Positions 25,100 to 33,997 of a stretch of DNA of 64,000 nucleotides are shown here, piece by piece. Below the pieces are notes generated by a model that was given only the letters and a program-made list of their open reading frames with translations, did no database searches and was not told where the DNA came from. The translations under genes and the position numbers were made by a program. How positions within the stretch are numbered: position 1 is the stretch's first letter; every line of letters starts with the position of its first letter. Source of the stretch: Bacillus sp. V3-13 (lineage in GTDB: Bacteria > Bacillota > Bacilli > Bacillales > Cytobacillaceae); assembly GCF_002860165.1 (NCBI RefSeq), contig NZ_PGUZ01000012.1, positions 1-64,000 of the forward strand, read 5' to 3'.

Positions 25100-25474
25100 A
25101 TGCCATTAACCGTTGGAGATATCATTAAATTTGAACGGACTTTCACTGTAGAGGATGTTGAAATGTTTACAAAGGTTTCAGGTGATCAAGGTTCTCATCA
25201 TGTCAATCCCGATGAACAGGGAAGACTGGTCATTCAGGGACTGCTGACGGCAACATTGCCAACAAAAGTAGGCGGTGATTACAATGTTCTCGCTCGTAAA
25301 ATGACTTTTGAGTTTTTAAGACCGGTATTTACCATGGATACAATTCTTTGTGAAGTGAAAATTGAGCAATTTGAAAAGCAAGGCGAAAGAACCCTTATCA
25401 CCGCCTCATTTATATGTTGGAATCAACATGAGAAAGAAGTATTAAGAGGAGATTTTTCGGGAGTCATACTATAA
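25100..25474 (+). CDS. MaoC-like hot-dog fold protein
   Basis: 124 residues with the MaoC/hydratase-2 pattern: FTVEDVEMFTKVSGDQGSHHV (the GD-x4-H active-site region), IQGLLTATLPTKVGGD, and FLRPVFTMDTILCEVKIEQ. Such proteins hydrate enoyl-CoA or act as thioesterase-like enzymes. The usual catalytic Asp/His pair is partly changed (GDQGSHHVNPDE), so activity is uncertain. ATG 25100 follows GGGGGAG. It is monocistronic. Confidence 0.75.
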   Translation: MPLTVGDIIKFERTFTVEDVEMFTKVSGDQGSHHVNPDEQGRLVIQGLLTATLPTKVGGDYNVLARKMTFEFLRPVFTMDTILCEVKIEQFEKQGERTLITASFICWNQHEKEVLRGDFSGVIL

Positions 25475-25637
25475 ATCATTTTACAAACCTCTTTCTTATA
25501 TACAACTATTCTACCGCTTTAATTACAATGATGCTCTCAGAAACGAGACTAAAGTGCTGACGAAAAAATTATATATTTGATTATTAATATGATCTGGGTA
25601 ATATCTATTAAATGCTATTTAATCTTATGGGGGAAAT

Positions 25638-26165
25638 ATGATGAGCAATCACAAAAAAGGCTATGTATGCAGATGTTGCGGGAAGTATCACGATGAACTT
25701 CCGATGAGTTATGGAAGCCTTGTCCCTGAATATTATTATGACATACCAATCGAAGAGCAGGAAAGTCGGATTGAGATGAATGAAGATGTTTGTATTATTG
25801 ATGACGAATATTTTTTTATCCGGGGCTGTATAGAAATACCTGTATGTGATGGGGAAGGACCCTTCATTTGGGATGTTTGGGTTTCGGTAAGTGAAGAGAA
25901 TTTTAACAAAATAATTGATTACTGGGAAGTAGAAGGGAGAGAGGAGGAACTGGAACCGATGTTTGGTTGGTTATCTACGTCAATCCCTTGTTATCCAGAA
26001 ACAATAAATTTAAAAACAATGGTTCATACCCGTCCGGTGGGGGTACGTCCTTACATCCAGCTGGAACCGACTGAACATCCCTTAGCATTGGAACAAAGAG
26101 AGGGTATAAAGCTAGAGCGTATAGAGGAGATTGCAGAAGAACTGTGTGATGAAGCGGAGAAATAA
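25638..26165 (+). CDS. DUF2199 domain protein
   Basis: 175 residues. The N-terminal CRCCGKYHDELPMSYG block, with two CxxC-like cysteines, and the central FFIRGCIEIPVCDGEGPFIWDVWVSVS segment are characteristic of DUF2199. The Cys pattern suggests a zinc site. Function is unknown in the family. ATG 25638 or 25641 follows GGGGG. No operon partner. Confidence 0.8.
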   Translation: MMSNHKKGYVCRCCGKYHDELPMSYGSLVPEYYYDIPIEEQESRIEMNEDVCIIDDEYFFIRGCIEIPVCDGEGPFIWDVWVSVSEENFNKIIDYWEVEGREEELEPMFGWLSTSIPCYPETINLKTMVHTRPVGVRPYIQLEPTEHPLALEQREGIKLERIEEIAEELCDEAEK

Positions 26166-26339
26166 GCAATTTCTTGTTTACTAATCGGGTGCATAAGTTC
26201 ATTTTCATCGTATATTAATTCTACAAAAAAGGTAATAGGTAGTGTTCGAATTTCTTGGTCAGTAACTGAATGAAATATATGAACTAGACAATAAAAAATT
26301 ACGAACAAAAACGATATTATTGGACATTTAAGAGAAGGT

Positions 26340-26724
26340 TGATGGCATTCTCATCTTCAACCGTCATGGTTTGCATCCTATATTAGTTGTTTAAATTACT
26401 TTATACCTGTTGCGATAGTTAATCATAAAGCAGTAGGGTACGGATGGATCCAGGATTATGGTCCACATTTACGGACGGGAAGAAAGATACACCGGTTCCA
26501 TGATTTATTCGTATTAGATGAGTATAGAAATAAGGGGATTGGAGCCTTACTTTTTCAAATTATAAAAGCAATGGTCTGAGGCAAATGGAGCTTCATGGCT
26601 GCAGTGGAATGCGAATCCTGCATCAGCAGGTTTTTATGATAGATTAGGTATCAAATCAATCCCGGAAGAAGAAGATGATGGATTTCCATTTTATGAAATA
26701 CACTTTGAAAAAGAAAAGAGCTAA
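26340..26724 (+). pseudogene. Truncated and frameshifted GNAT acetyltransferase
   Basis: Without a start codon, the frame reads HLQPSWFASYISCLNYFIPVAIVNHKAVGYGW..., then RFHDLFVLDEYRNKGIGALLFQII (acetyl-CoA motif). It hits TGA at about 26577 and resumes in another frame as SEANGASWLQWNANPASAGFYDRLGI to a TAA at 26722-26724. The 5' end is missing. It is one of three GNAT remnants between 19 and 27 kb. Confidence 0.75.
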
Positions 26725-26821
26725 TGATTACCTACTTATTTGTACAAGCATTTAGGTATTTGCTTATACAATAGAAGCGGACAAAGCATATTTATATAAA
26801 AATGAAAGCGTGGTGATAACA

Positions 26822-27667
26822 ATGAAGAATAAGAAAAGAAACTATCCACTTTGGACAGAGCTTCCTTATGCAGGTGAATGCCGGCCGCCAACTGATCCGG
26901 TTGAACCTTTTGCAGGCCAGTGGAGAACGTACTATATTCGTAAGGATAAGGATAACGGGTTTAAAACATTAGATGGCTGTCCTATAAAGCTTGCGGTTCA
27001 AAATCCAAATACAATTGACTGGTGTGAACAACTAAGAATTGTTCACCGTGTTTTAGATAATTTAACAGAGAGGCAAATTATTATCGCAAAGTATTGGGGG
27101 GCTGGACCTCCATCAATGCAATGGATCCCTATTGTGGAAGGATTAATCAGCACGTATGGTGTTGAAGCACCGAGAGCAGCCAGGATTCTTGCAGCCTTTT
27201 ATGCTGGATTAAATGATGCATTAGTTGCTACATGGTATGTGAAATACAAATGGCTTGTAGCCCGTCCAAACCAATTTGATGCAGAACTTGCCACTGTAAT
27301 ATGTACACCAAGACATCCATCATACACATCTGGCCATGGTGCAGTCGCAGGCGCTGCTGAAGTTATTTTAAGCTACTTCTTTCCAGCAGAGAGCAAACGC
27401 ATTCACGAGTTAGCTGAAGAAGATGCAATGTCCAGACTTTACGCTGGGATTCACTTCCCTGCTGATAACGAACAGGGATTACGTCTTGGCAGACAAATTG
27501 GGAAAATTGTTGTAAATGAATTGAAAAAAGACCGTAGTACTCAAGGACCGGTTGATGTCCCTTATCGTGAATTCCGAAATGCCGATCTTACTCCCCCATA
27601 TGAACAAGCATTTCGCTCTGACTCTGATCAGATGTGTGAATCGTTAGTGATGGACACATCCTGTTAA
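26822..27667 (+). CDS. Vanadium-dependent haloperoxidase/PAP2-like phosphatase family protein
   Basis: 281 residues. All three phosphate/vanadate-binding motifs of the PAP2-haloperoxidase fold are present: KWLVARP (K-x6-RP type), PSYTSGH (PSGH type) and SRLYAGIHFPAD (SR-x5-H). This suggests an acid phosphatase or vanadium haloperoxidase. No signal peptide is seen, so it is probably cytosolic or soluble. ATG 26822, with GGTGAT upstream, is preferred over GTG 26810. It stands alone. Confidence 0.82.
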   Translation: MKNKKRNYPLWTELPYAGECRPPTDPVEPFAGQWRTYYIRKDKDNGFKTLDGCPIKLAVQNPNTIDWCEQLRIVHRVLDNLTERQIIIAKYWGAGPPSMQWIPIVEGLISTYGVEAPRAARILAAFYAGLNDALVATWYVKYKWLVARPNQFDAELATVICTPRHPSYTSGHGAVAGAAEVILSYFFPAESKRIHELAEEDAMSRLYAGIHFPADNEQGLRLGRQIGKIVVNELKKDRSTQGPVDVPYREFRNADLTPPYEQAFRSDSDQMCESLVMDTSC

Positions 27668-28328
27668 TAGACAATACCAATATGCTACTGGCAAAATTAT
27701 ATTTTTAGATTAACTATTTTTTATAATTTCATCTTTACTCAAACAATTAGACCTCAATATAGAGCTCGGTAGAACTTCAAAACCCTAATATAAATAACAA
27801 CCTAAACAGCATTCATTTTAGCAACATTTTAGAATATCATAAATAGCAAACAATAACGCTCAGAAATATGGATCTGAGCGTATTCATATATATAATTTTC
27901 ACAAACAACATTATTTTCTGTGGTGCAGCATGGGTTTTATGCTGATGGGGATTAATGAGCGGTCTTGTTGAAGAAGGAACTAGAATAATTTAAGAGAATC
28001 TATTGTCTATCTTAAGAGCGTAAACTATGGAAGATTGGACAAAAAGATACAATGAGTTAAAGAAACTATTGATGGAGTATATAAAAAATTGGGTTATAGG
28101 ATGGCAGTTATTTATCAGGAAAGAATTTAAAAGAGCAGGAAAATTGAAGCCTGCTCATTCAACTTGTTGCGACCTATATGATTTTTCATGTAGCACAAGC
28201 ATTCCCCTTTAGCTGCTGATATCCATTAAGTAACACTTTTACTAAAAGATACTCATTCAAACAAGAAAAACATACTGTATTATACTCAATACAAACTTCA
28301 ATGCCTAATTGTTTAACTAATATTGACA
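27668..28328. other. Long intergenic region with a lipoprotein-tail remnant
   Basis: No intact gene. The hairpin ACGCTCAGA/TCTGAGCGT at 27856-27881 may terminate the haloperoxidase gene. At 28026-28080, 18 bases identical to the 3' part of the lipoprotein gene (24846-24863) are followed by weaker similarity (AAACTATTG shared); the frame carries a TGA, so this is a relic. The minus-strand regulator ends at 28329. Confidence 0.5.
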
Positions 28329-28988
28329 TCAGAGAAACTTTTCCTCTTTTTTAATCTTCTCCCATACATATTGCATATGGGCTTTAAAAGCATCAACACA
28401 CTTCTCTACATTACGTTCATATAATGCTTGAAGAATTGGCTCATGAAGTTTAGCTACTTCATCTAATTTATCGAAGTATATTTGGTTGGTTAAGTACCAT
28501 ATTCTATTTGAAGCAGAACTCAAGTCTTCCCAGACCTTATACATAAATTCATGATCTGCAAGCTTATAAATATAAGTATGAAAAGCAATATCTATTTGGT
28601 TTAACTCCTCCAAATTATTGCTTTCTCCAGCTTTAAGCATTTGTTGATAAAGACCATTAAGTTTAACTAAATCGTGATCTTGAATATATTGTATAGCTCT
28701 CTTTATCGCTAAAGGCTCTACAACTTCACGAAAGCTATAAATTTCATTAATATCTTTTTGTGAAAAGTTGGAAACGAAGGTTCCTTTGTGGGGATAATGG
28801 ATCACAAACCCTTCTTTTTTTAATCTTGACAGCGCTTCTCGTACTGGAGCTTGGCTTACGTTATAAGTCTTGGCTACTTCTAATTCTAAAATTCGGTCAC
28901 CAGGTTTTAATTCTCCCTTAATGATGGAGTCTTTTAAAAGATTCCACACTTGATCAGACAGCGAATACGTTTTAACTGACTTTGTCAT
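28329..28988 (-). CDS. GntR family (FCD/FadR subfamily) transcriptional regulator
   Basis: 219 residues. The N-terminal winged helix is LSDQVWNLLKDSIIKGELKPGDRILE...VSQAPVREALSRLKKEGFV (about 10-75). The C-terminal all-helical FCD domain (about 85-210) has the metal/ligand residues in QIDIAFHTYIYKLA and a late His (KLHEPILQAL). FCD regulators bind organic acids or their CoA esters and usually repress in their absence. It is divergent from etfBA. ATG 28988 follows AGAGGTG, and its own promoter carries the TTATCGATAA palindrome at 29011. It is the obvious candidate regulator of the catabolic island. Confidence 0.9.
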   Translation of the reverse strand: MTKSVKTYSLSDQVWNLLKDSIIKGELKPGDRILELEVAKTYNVSQAPVREALSRLKKEGFVIHYPHKGTFVSNFSQKDINEIYSFREVVEPLAIKRAIQYIQDHDLVKLNGLYQQMLKAGESNNLEELNQIDIAFHTYIYKLADHEFMYKVWEDLSSASNRIWYLTNQIYFDKLDEVAKLHEPILQALYERNVEKCVDAFKAHMQYVWEKIKKEEKFL

Positions 28989-29010
28989 GAATGCACCTCT
29001 TATTTATACT

Positions 29011-29020
29011 TTATCGATAA
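29011..29020. promoter_or_regulatory. GntR operator 1 (regulator promoter): TTATCGATAA
   Basis: Perfect 10-bp palindrome downstream of a minus-strand promoter (-10 ATATTA/TAATAT at 29029-29034, -35 TTGCTA read at 29057-29052, 17-bp spacer). Position suggests autoregulation of the GntR gene. Confidence 0.65.
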
Positions 29021-29028
29021 TATATATA

Positions 29029-29057
29029 ATATTAGTCTAAAATCAGTAAATTAGCAA
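29029..29057 (-). promoter_or_regulatory. Promoter of the GntR regulator gene
   Basis: Read on the minus strand: -35 TTGCTA (29057-29052), 17-bp spacer, -10 TAATAT (29034-29029). Operator 1 lies just downstream. Confidence 0.5.
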
Positions 29058-29064
29058 ATATATT

Positions 29065-29094
29065 TTGACAATTCAAATAATGATATAGCATAAT
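29065..29094 (+). promoter_or_regulatory. Promoter of etfBA
   Basis: -35 TTGACA (29065-29070), 18-bp spacer, -10 CATAAT (29089-29094). Operator 2 covers the predicted start site. Confidence 0.55.
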
Positions 29095-29097
29095 ATT

Positions 29098-29117
29098 ATA
29101 TATTATCGATAATATAT
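29098..29117. promoter_or_regulatory. GntR operator 2 (etfBA promoter), perfect 20-bp palindrome
   Basis: Core ATTATCGATAAT (29102-29113) extended by ATAT-like arms to a perfect 20-bp palindrome. It overlaps the expected +1 of etfBA, a repressor position. Confidence 0.7.
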
Positions 29118-29139
29118 TTTAGTAATTGGAGGGAGTATA

Positions 29140-29913
29140 GTGGATATTTTCGTTGTTGTAAAGAGAACTTTTGATACGGAAGAAAAGCTGACAATTAATA
29201 AGGGAAGAATCGAAGAATCTAGTGCTGCATTCATTATTAACCCCTATGATGAATATGCAATCGAAGAAGCAATCCAATTGAAAGATAAATATGGTGGTGA
29301 AGTAACCGTTGTTACAGTCGGTGGAGAAGATGCTGAAAAAGAGTTGCGTACGGCCTTGGCAATGGGTGCAGATAAAGCGGTATTGATTAACATAGAAGAT
29401 GACTTAGAGGATGGTGACGAATATACCACAGCTAAAATATTAGCTCAATTCTTCAAAACGAAGAATTTCGATATTATCCTCGGTGGTAATGTAGCGATTG
29501 ACGGTGGCTCTGGACAGGTATGTCCCCGGCTGGCTGAAATGTTAAAGATACCGTACGTTACGACTATTACACGTCTTGATTTTATTGATAAAACCGTAAC
29601 GGTGGAACGTGATGTTGAAGGAGACAATGAAATCATCGAGTTATCTCTTCCAGTACTTGTGACGGCCCAGCAAGGCTTAAATGAACCCCGTTATCCCTCT
29701 TTGCCGGGTATTATGAAAGCCAAGAAAAAGCCACTTGAAGAGCTGGATCTGGATGACTTAGGTCTTCAAGAAGATGTTGTCGAGTCAAAAACAAAAGTGA
29801 TCGATATTTACTTGCCACCTAAAAAAGAAGCCGGCAAGGTTTTAGATGGTGAATTGGAAGATCAAGTAAAACAATTAGTGAACTTGCTTCAAAACGAAGC
29901 AAAAGTTATTTGA
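29140..29913 (+). CDS. etfB: Electron transfer flavoprotein beta subunit
   Basis: 257 residues, the usual EtfB length. It has the N-terminal VVVKRTFDTEEKLTI, the AMP-binding region GGNVAIDGGSGQVCPRLAEMLKIPYVT, and a recognition-loop-like LPVLVTAQQGLNEPRYPSLPGIMKAKKKPLE that contacts acyl-CoA dehydrogenases. With EtfA it carries electrons from dehydrogenases such as the acyl-CoA dehydrogenase-like protein at 37.9 kb to the quinone pool. It starts at GTG 29140 behind GGGAG. A GntR operator controls the promoter, so this copy is pathway-specific rather than the general ETF. Confidence 0.9.
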   Translation: MDIFVVVKRTFDTEEKLTINKGRIEESSAAFIINPYDEYAIEEAIQLKDKYGGEVTVVTVGGEDAEKELRTALAMGADKAVLINIEDDLEDGDEYTTAKILAQFFKTKNFDIILGGNVAIDGGSGQVCPRLAEMLKIPYVTTITRLDFIDKTVTVERDVEGDNEIIELSLPVLVTAQQGLNEPRYPSLPGIMKAKKKPLEELDLDDLGLQEDVVESKTKVIDIYLPPKKEAGKVLDGELEDQVKQLVNLLQNEAKVI

Positions 29914-29927
29914 GGGGGGAATTTTTA

Positions 29928-30905
29928 ATGGGACGTAAAATATTAGTAGTAGGTGAAGTTCGTGACGGTGTATTACGTAAAGTATCTTTTGAAGCAATCG
30001 GAGCTGGTAAGATAATGGCTGAGGGGGGAGAGGTTGTAGCTGTTCTCTGTGGCAGCGGTGTCAGTGATTTAGCTGATGAGATGATAGCGTATGGGGCAGA
30101 TCGGGTTTTAATAGTTGAAAATGAGTTATTAAAAAATTATACATCGGATGGTTATACACAGGCTTTGATGGCTGTGATTGAACGAGAAAAGCCTGAGGGA
30201 ATCGTAATGGGTCATACAGCAAATGCCAAAGATGTTTCGCCGCGGCTTGCTACTAAGCTTGATTCAGGCCTGATTTCAGATGCCGTTGCTATCGATATTG
30301 TGGGTGGAAATATTGTGTTTACCCGGCCGATTTATTCCGGTAAAGCATTTGAAAAGAGGGTCATTAAAGATGGACTCATCTTTGTGACCATTCGTCCAAA
30401 TAACATTTCAGCACTTAAAAAAGATAAAACACGGTCAGGCGAAGTGCAGTCTGTCAGTGTAGACATTAAAGATTTACGTGCTGTTAGTAAAGAGGTAGTC
30501 CGTCAAACGTCTAAAGGTGTAGATCTAACAGAAGCAAAAGTCATTATTGCAGGTGGTCGAGGAATAAAAAATGCGGAAGGCTTTAAATTGCTTGAAGAAC
30601 TTGCCGGGATTTTTGGCGGTGCTGTAGGTGCTTCGCGTGGTGCATGTGACGCAAACTTTTGCGACTACTCACTTCAAATCGGTCAAACTGGTAAAGTAGT
30701 TACGCCGGATCTTTATATCGCATGTGGAATTTCTGGAGCGATTCAGCATTTAGCAGGTATGTCGAACTCCAAAGTAATTGTTGCGATTAACAAAGATCCA
30801 GAAGCACCTATTTTCAGTGTGTGCGACTATGGTATTGTAGGAGATTTATTTGAAGTAGCCCCATTATTGATAAAAGAGTTAAAACAAGAATTTGTAAATG
30901 TATAA
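29928..30905 (+). CDS. etfA: Electron transfer flavoprotein alpha subunit
   Basis: About 325 residues. The N-terminal ETF domain is followed by the C-terminal FAD domain, with GGRGIKNAEGF, VGASRGACDANF, IGQTGKVVTPDLYIACGISGAIQHLAGM and INKDPEAPIFSVCDYGIVGDLFE, all standard EtfA FAD-binding segments. The frame extends to 29910, but GAGGGGGG points to ATG 29928. It is co-transcribed with etfB and followed by a terminator at 31097. Confidence 0.9.
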   Translation: MGRKILVVGEVRDGVLRKVSFEAIGAGKIMAEGGEVVAVLCGSGVSDLADEMIAYGADRVLIVENELLKNYTSDGYTQALMAVIEREKPEGIVMGHTANAKDVSPRLATKLDSGLISDAVAIDIVGGNIVFTRPIYSGKAFEKRVIKDGLIFVTIRPNNISALKKDKTRSGEVQSVSVDIKDLRAVSKEVVRQTSKGVDLTEAKVIIAGGRGIKNAEGFKLLEELAGIFGGAVGASRGACDANFCDYSLQIGQTGKVVTPDLYIACGISGAIQHLAGMSNSKVIVAINKDPEAPIFSVCDYGIVGDLFEVAPLLIKELKQEFVNV

Positions 30906-31096
30906 TCGGTAAAATTTGAGTTGCGTAAAAAAATAATTGATTTGAAACCAGGAATATTCGGACTTGTAGGAACGAACCATGCTGAAATAATTTAAATAGG
31001 TCTTCTGCCTATGGTTGTTACAACTCTTTAAAATGCTATCTTTATGACTAAAAACAGAAAGACGGGCGCACACCATTGCTATAGTAAATATATAAC

Positions 31097-31133
31097 AAAA
31101 GCACCTCTTTTTTAATAAAGAGAGGTGCTTTTT
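31097..31133 (+). terminator. Terminator after etfBA
   Basis: AAAAGCACCTCT (31097-31108) pairs with AGAGGTGCTTTT (from 31121), followed by T residues. The IS1634-type element inserted directly after the tail. Confidence 0.85.
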
Positions 31134-31140
31134 GTTATAC

Positions 31141-31926
31141 CCCACATTCGGCACGTGATAGTTAGGTTTGGGTCTTTTTTCGGGATGCTTTTTAAAAAAA
31201 TATGGGAGGCCCCTCCAGGCTTCCTCCTTCAATGAATCACTGAGCTTGAACGTATCGGGAAGCCTGGAGATGAAGTGCAGGCTTCCCCGGATGGCACGGA
31301 GGTTTTCCTTCGTCACGAGGGCGGAATTAGCCTGATAGACAATCTGGTCCCAGTCATCCTCGGAGAGGATTTCCCTGAGCTTTTTGATGAAGGAGAGGTT
31401 CCCTGGTCACTGCCATAATTTCCATAAAGGGAATAGGAAGTAGTATCGTTATGGAGCATCCAGAATGGCAGGCCGAGCTTCCGGCAGGCAGAGATGGCAA
31501 GGGTTGAGTACACCTTCATACAGAGCATCCAGCGCCCGTCCAATGCAGTATTCATTCAGGTCTTTCGCGGCAACATCAGGGTCGAACAGCATTTTGACGT
31601 CGAGTGTTTGAAAGAACTCAGAGATATGGCAAAGAGGCTGCCGGTCACACAGGATATTGATGATCAGCGCCTTCAAACGGGTACCGGGGGACAAGTTGCA
31701 TCGCTGCTCGTCCCATTCCAGCTGTTCATTCAGGAGTTCCTCCAGACCAATTTCATCACAAATGGCCGAGATTAATTGGGAAGGGCCTGGATCAAGATTC
31801 AGGATCTGATTGGTTTGTTCCATAAAAAAAACCTCGCTTATTCTTAATGAAGAATTAGTTCGCCAGCGAGGTGGGAATTCCCTGTAAAAAATACAATTTT
31901 TCCATCATTGACCTGCCGAATGTGGG
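31141..31926 (-). mobile_element. Internally deleted IS1634-type element (786 bp) with 6-bp target duplication
   Basis: Ends are inverted: CCCACATTCGGCA at the left and TGCCGAATGTGGG at the right, with more partial pairing inward. TTATAC flanks both ends (31135-31140, 31927-31932), a perfect 6-bp target duplication, as expected of this family (5-6 bp). On the minus strand the N-terminal DUF4277-like part (from ATG 31823) is followed by a frameshift into HNDTTSYSLYGNYG, then a jump to the C-terminal part (DDWDQIVYQANSALVTKENL, ISRLPDTFKL). The central catalytic region is missing, so it is non-autonomous. Family by protein resemblance. Confidence 0.8.
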
Positions 31927-31985
31927 TTATACATATTAAACATACTTATTTTTATTTGAACTTGAAGAAAGTTACTGGAAACATA

Positions 31986-33266
31986 TTATTCAAATAATGC
32001 TGGAAGAAAAGTTGATATTTGCGGAGTTAGAACCACGGCAGTTAAAGCTAAAAGCATGGCTATAATGAAAGGGATAACCGATATAGATATTCGTTCAATC
32101 GAGAGTTTAGATATCCCGGACGCGACAAAAAGATTTAAGCCAACTGGCGGGGTTAATAAACCAATCTCAGCAGCTAAAACTAAAATAATGCCAAAATGAA
32201 TTGGGTCAACGCCCAATTGAGTAACCACAGGTAGAAAAAGTGGCGTTAAAATGATAAGTATGGAAAGAGTTTCCATGAAAGTTCCGACAAATAAAACAAG
32301 AAGTGTGATTAAGAATAAGATGATCAATGGGTTGTTTGAAATATTTAAAATTTGGTTTCCGATCATTGTGGGAATTTGGTAAATCGAAATTAGTTTTGAA
32401 AACGCAGCAGCCGTACTCAAAATAATCAAAATCGAACCTGTCATCATAGATGATGAGATTAAAGATTGTTTTATTCTCTTCAAATTTAACTCTTTATAGA
32501 CAAAGACTCCTATCAGAAGAGCGTATAAAACAGCAACAACCGCAGATTCAGTAGGAGTAAAGATACCCCCATAAACACCACCGAGAATAATGACAGGGGT
32601 AAGCAGAGCCCATTTTGCTTCCCAAAAAGTGCTTATTACTTCTTTCCAGTTAATTTTTTCACCGCTGCCTTTATAGCCTTTTCTTTTTGAAATGATAAAA
32701 ACCGCACCTATTAAACAAATAACAGCAACAAATCCAGGTCCAAAGCCCGCCAGGAACATATCGCTGATTGAAACACCTGCTAAAATGCCATAAATAATTA
32801 GAGGAATAGAAGGGGGGATCAAGATACCAAGCCCCCCTCCCGATGCAGAAACAGCAGCAGAAAATCCTGGTTCATACCCTTTTTTAACCATTGCTGGGAA
32901 CATAATCGTTCCGATAGCAGCTACTGTAGCTGGTGAAGAGCCTGATAGGGCAGCAAAGAAAAGGCAGGACAGCATCGTTACAAGAGCTAAACCGCCTGTA
33001 AACGGTTTCATAAAAGAGTTTGCAAAATTAATTAGTCGGCTGGATAAACCTCCTGTTTCCATTAAAGAACCAGCTAAAATGAAAAACGGAATGGCCATAA
33101 GAGGAAAAGAGGCAAGAGCTGTAAATGCACTTTGTGTAAGAAACGCAGCTGGAATGTCAGAAATAACCAACGCAATTGCTACAGCAATACCTATGGCTAT
33201 CGCGATTGGAATCCCTATGAAAAGAGACGCCAATAACACTGAACCTAATGCAATACTGGCTGTCAT
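31986..33266 (-). CDS. dctM: TRAP transporter large permease (DctM)
   Basis: 426 residues with about 12 membrane helices. The DctM family pattern is clear (AIPFFILAGSLMETGG, LSCLFFAALSGSSPATVAAIG, ASGGGLGILIPPSIPLIIYG, LTPPVGLNLFVASGI). It forms the sodium-driven transport core for an organic acid. It overlaps dctQ by 4 bp and is therefore coupled to it. It is transcribed away from dctP and its promoter region holds operator 3. The substrate is set by DctP and is unknown. Confidence 0.9.
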   Translation of the reverse strand: MTASIALGSVLLASLFIGIPIAIAIGIAVAIALVISDIPAAFLTQSAFTALASFPLMAIPFFILAGSLMETGGLSSRLINFANSFMKPFTGGLALVTMLSCLFFAALSGSSPATVAAIGTIMFPAMVKKGYEPGFSAAVSASGGGLGILIPPSIPLIIYGILAGVSISDMFLAGFGPGFVAVICLIGAVFIISKRKGYKGSGEKINWKEVISTFWEAKWALLTPVIILGGVYGGIFTPTESAVVAVLYALLIGVFVYKELNLKRIKQSLISSSMMTGSILIILSTAAAFSKLISIYQIPTMIGNQILNISNNPLIILFLITLLVLFVGTFMETLSILIILTPLFLPVVTQLGVDPIHFGIILVLAAEIGLLTPPVGLNLFVASGISKLSIERISISVIPFIIAMLLALTAVVLTPQISTFLPALFE

Positions 33267-33847
33267 TTTTGAGATCCCTCCCCAAGTGGTAAACTTCTAA
33301 TATATTGATCGTTTTTTATGTTAATCTCCGGTTGTTCCACTATGATAACGCTTTCTATATTTTCTTCATCAATGTTATACCCAGCTGCACGCTTACGCAT
33401 ATTTTGAGTGATTCGAATAGACATAAGAGCAAAACCGATAGGAACAATTAAATAAATTAATCCCATATTTATTCTAGTAACAGCTGATACTTGAATCGAG
33501 CTCATTAACTCTTGCACCATTTTTGACCCATAAAAAATCATGTATATATTAAAGGCTAACCAGCACAGGTCAGAAAAATAATACACTTTATTCCCTAATA
33601 TTTTAGAAAGCATTTTTTGTCCTATTTCCATTTTAAGATGACTGTTATGCTTAGCTGCTAATGAAATAGAAATGTAAACTAACCAAATAAAAACAAACAC
33701 AGCCAACTCCTCAGACCATTCTAATGGAAGACTAAAAATGAATCTGGAAAAAACTTGGATACTTACAAGAAACGTCATCATAGTAAATAACGCCATGCAG
33801 ACATACTCTTCGAAGTTATTATCGATCTTTTTTAATAGTCTTTTCAT
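33263..33847 (-). CDS. dctQ: TRAP transporter small permease (DctQ)
   Basis: 194 residues with four membrane helices and the DctQ pattern FSRFIFSLPLEWSEELAVFVFIWLVYIS, plus a longer polar C-terminal tail (about 30 residues) than most. It is needed with DctM for transport. ATG 33847 is the first gene of the leftward dctQM operon; the palindrome at 33901 lies 54 bp upstream. Confidence 0.88.
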   Translation of the reverse strand: MKRLLKKIDNNFEEYVCMALFTMMTFLVSIQVFSRFIFSLPLEWSEELAVFVFIWLVYISISLAAKHNSHLKMEIGQKMLSKILGNKVYYFSDLCWLAFNIYMIFYGSKMVQELMSSIQVSAVTRINMGLIYLIVPIGFALMSIRITQNMRKRAAGYNIDEENIESVIIVEQPEINIKNDQYIRSLPLGEGSQK

Positions 33848-33900
33848 TTATTCACTCACTCTCTTCCCAGAAAATTTAAAATCTTAACTAGTATTATATT

Positions 33901-33910
33901 TTATCGATAA
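33901..33910. promoter_or_regulatory. GntR operator 3 (dctQM promoter): TTATCGATAA
   Basis: Perfect 10-bp palindrome. On the minus strand it sits just upstream of a TATAAT (33897-33892) with a TTTACT -35 about 18 bp away, so the operator lies between the -35 and -10. Confidence 0.65.
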
Positions 33911-33958
33911 TTCAAAAGTAAAGTGAAAATATCAAAAAAATTTAATCTTAAAATTATT

Positions 33959-33987
33959 TTGACAATTATAAAAAAAGCTGATATGTT
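33959..33987 (+). promoter_or_regulatory. Promoter of the dctP-enzyme operon
   Basis: -35 TTGACA (33959-33964), 17-bp spacer, -10 TATGTT (33982-33987). Operator 4 follows. Confidence 0.55.
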
Positions 33988-33997
33988 TTTATTATAG

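Noticed and set aside
31313-31823. Two separate transposase genes on the minus strand
   Set aside because: They are pieces of one frame broken by a frameshift and an internal deletion within the 786-bp element.
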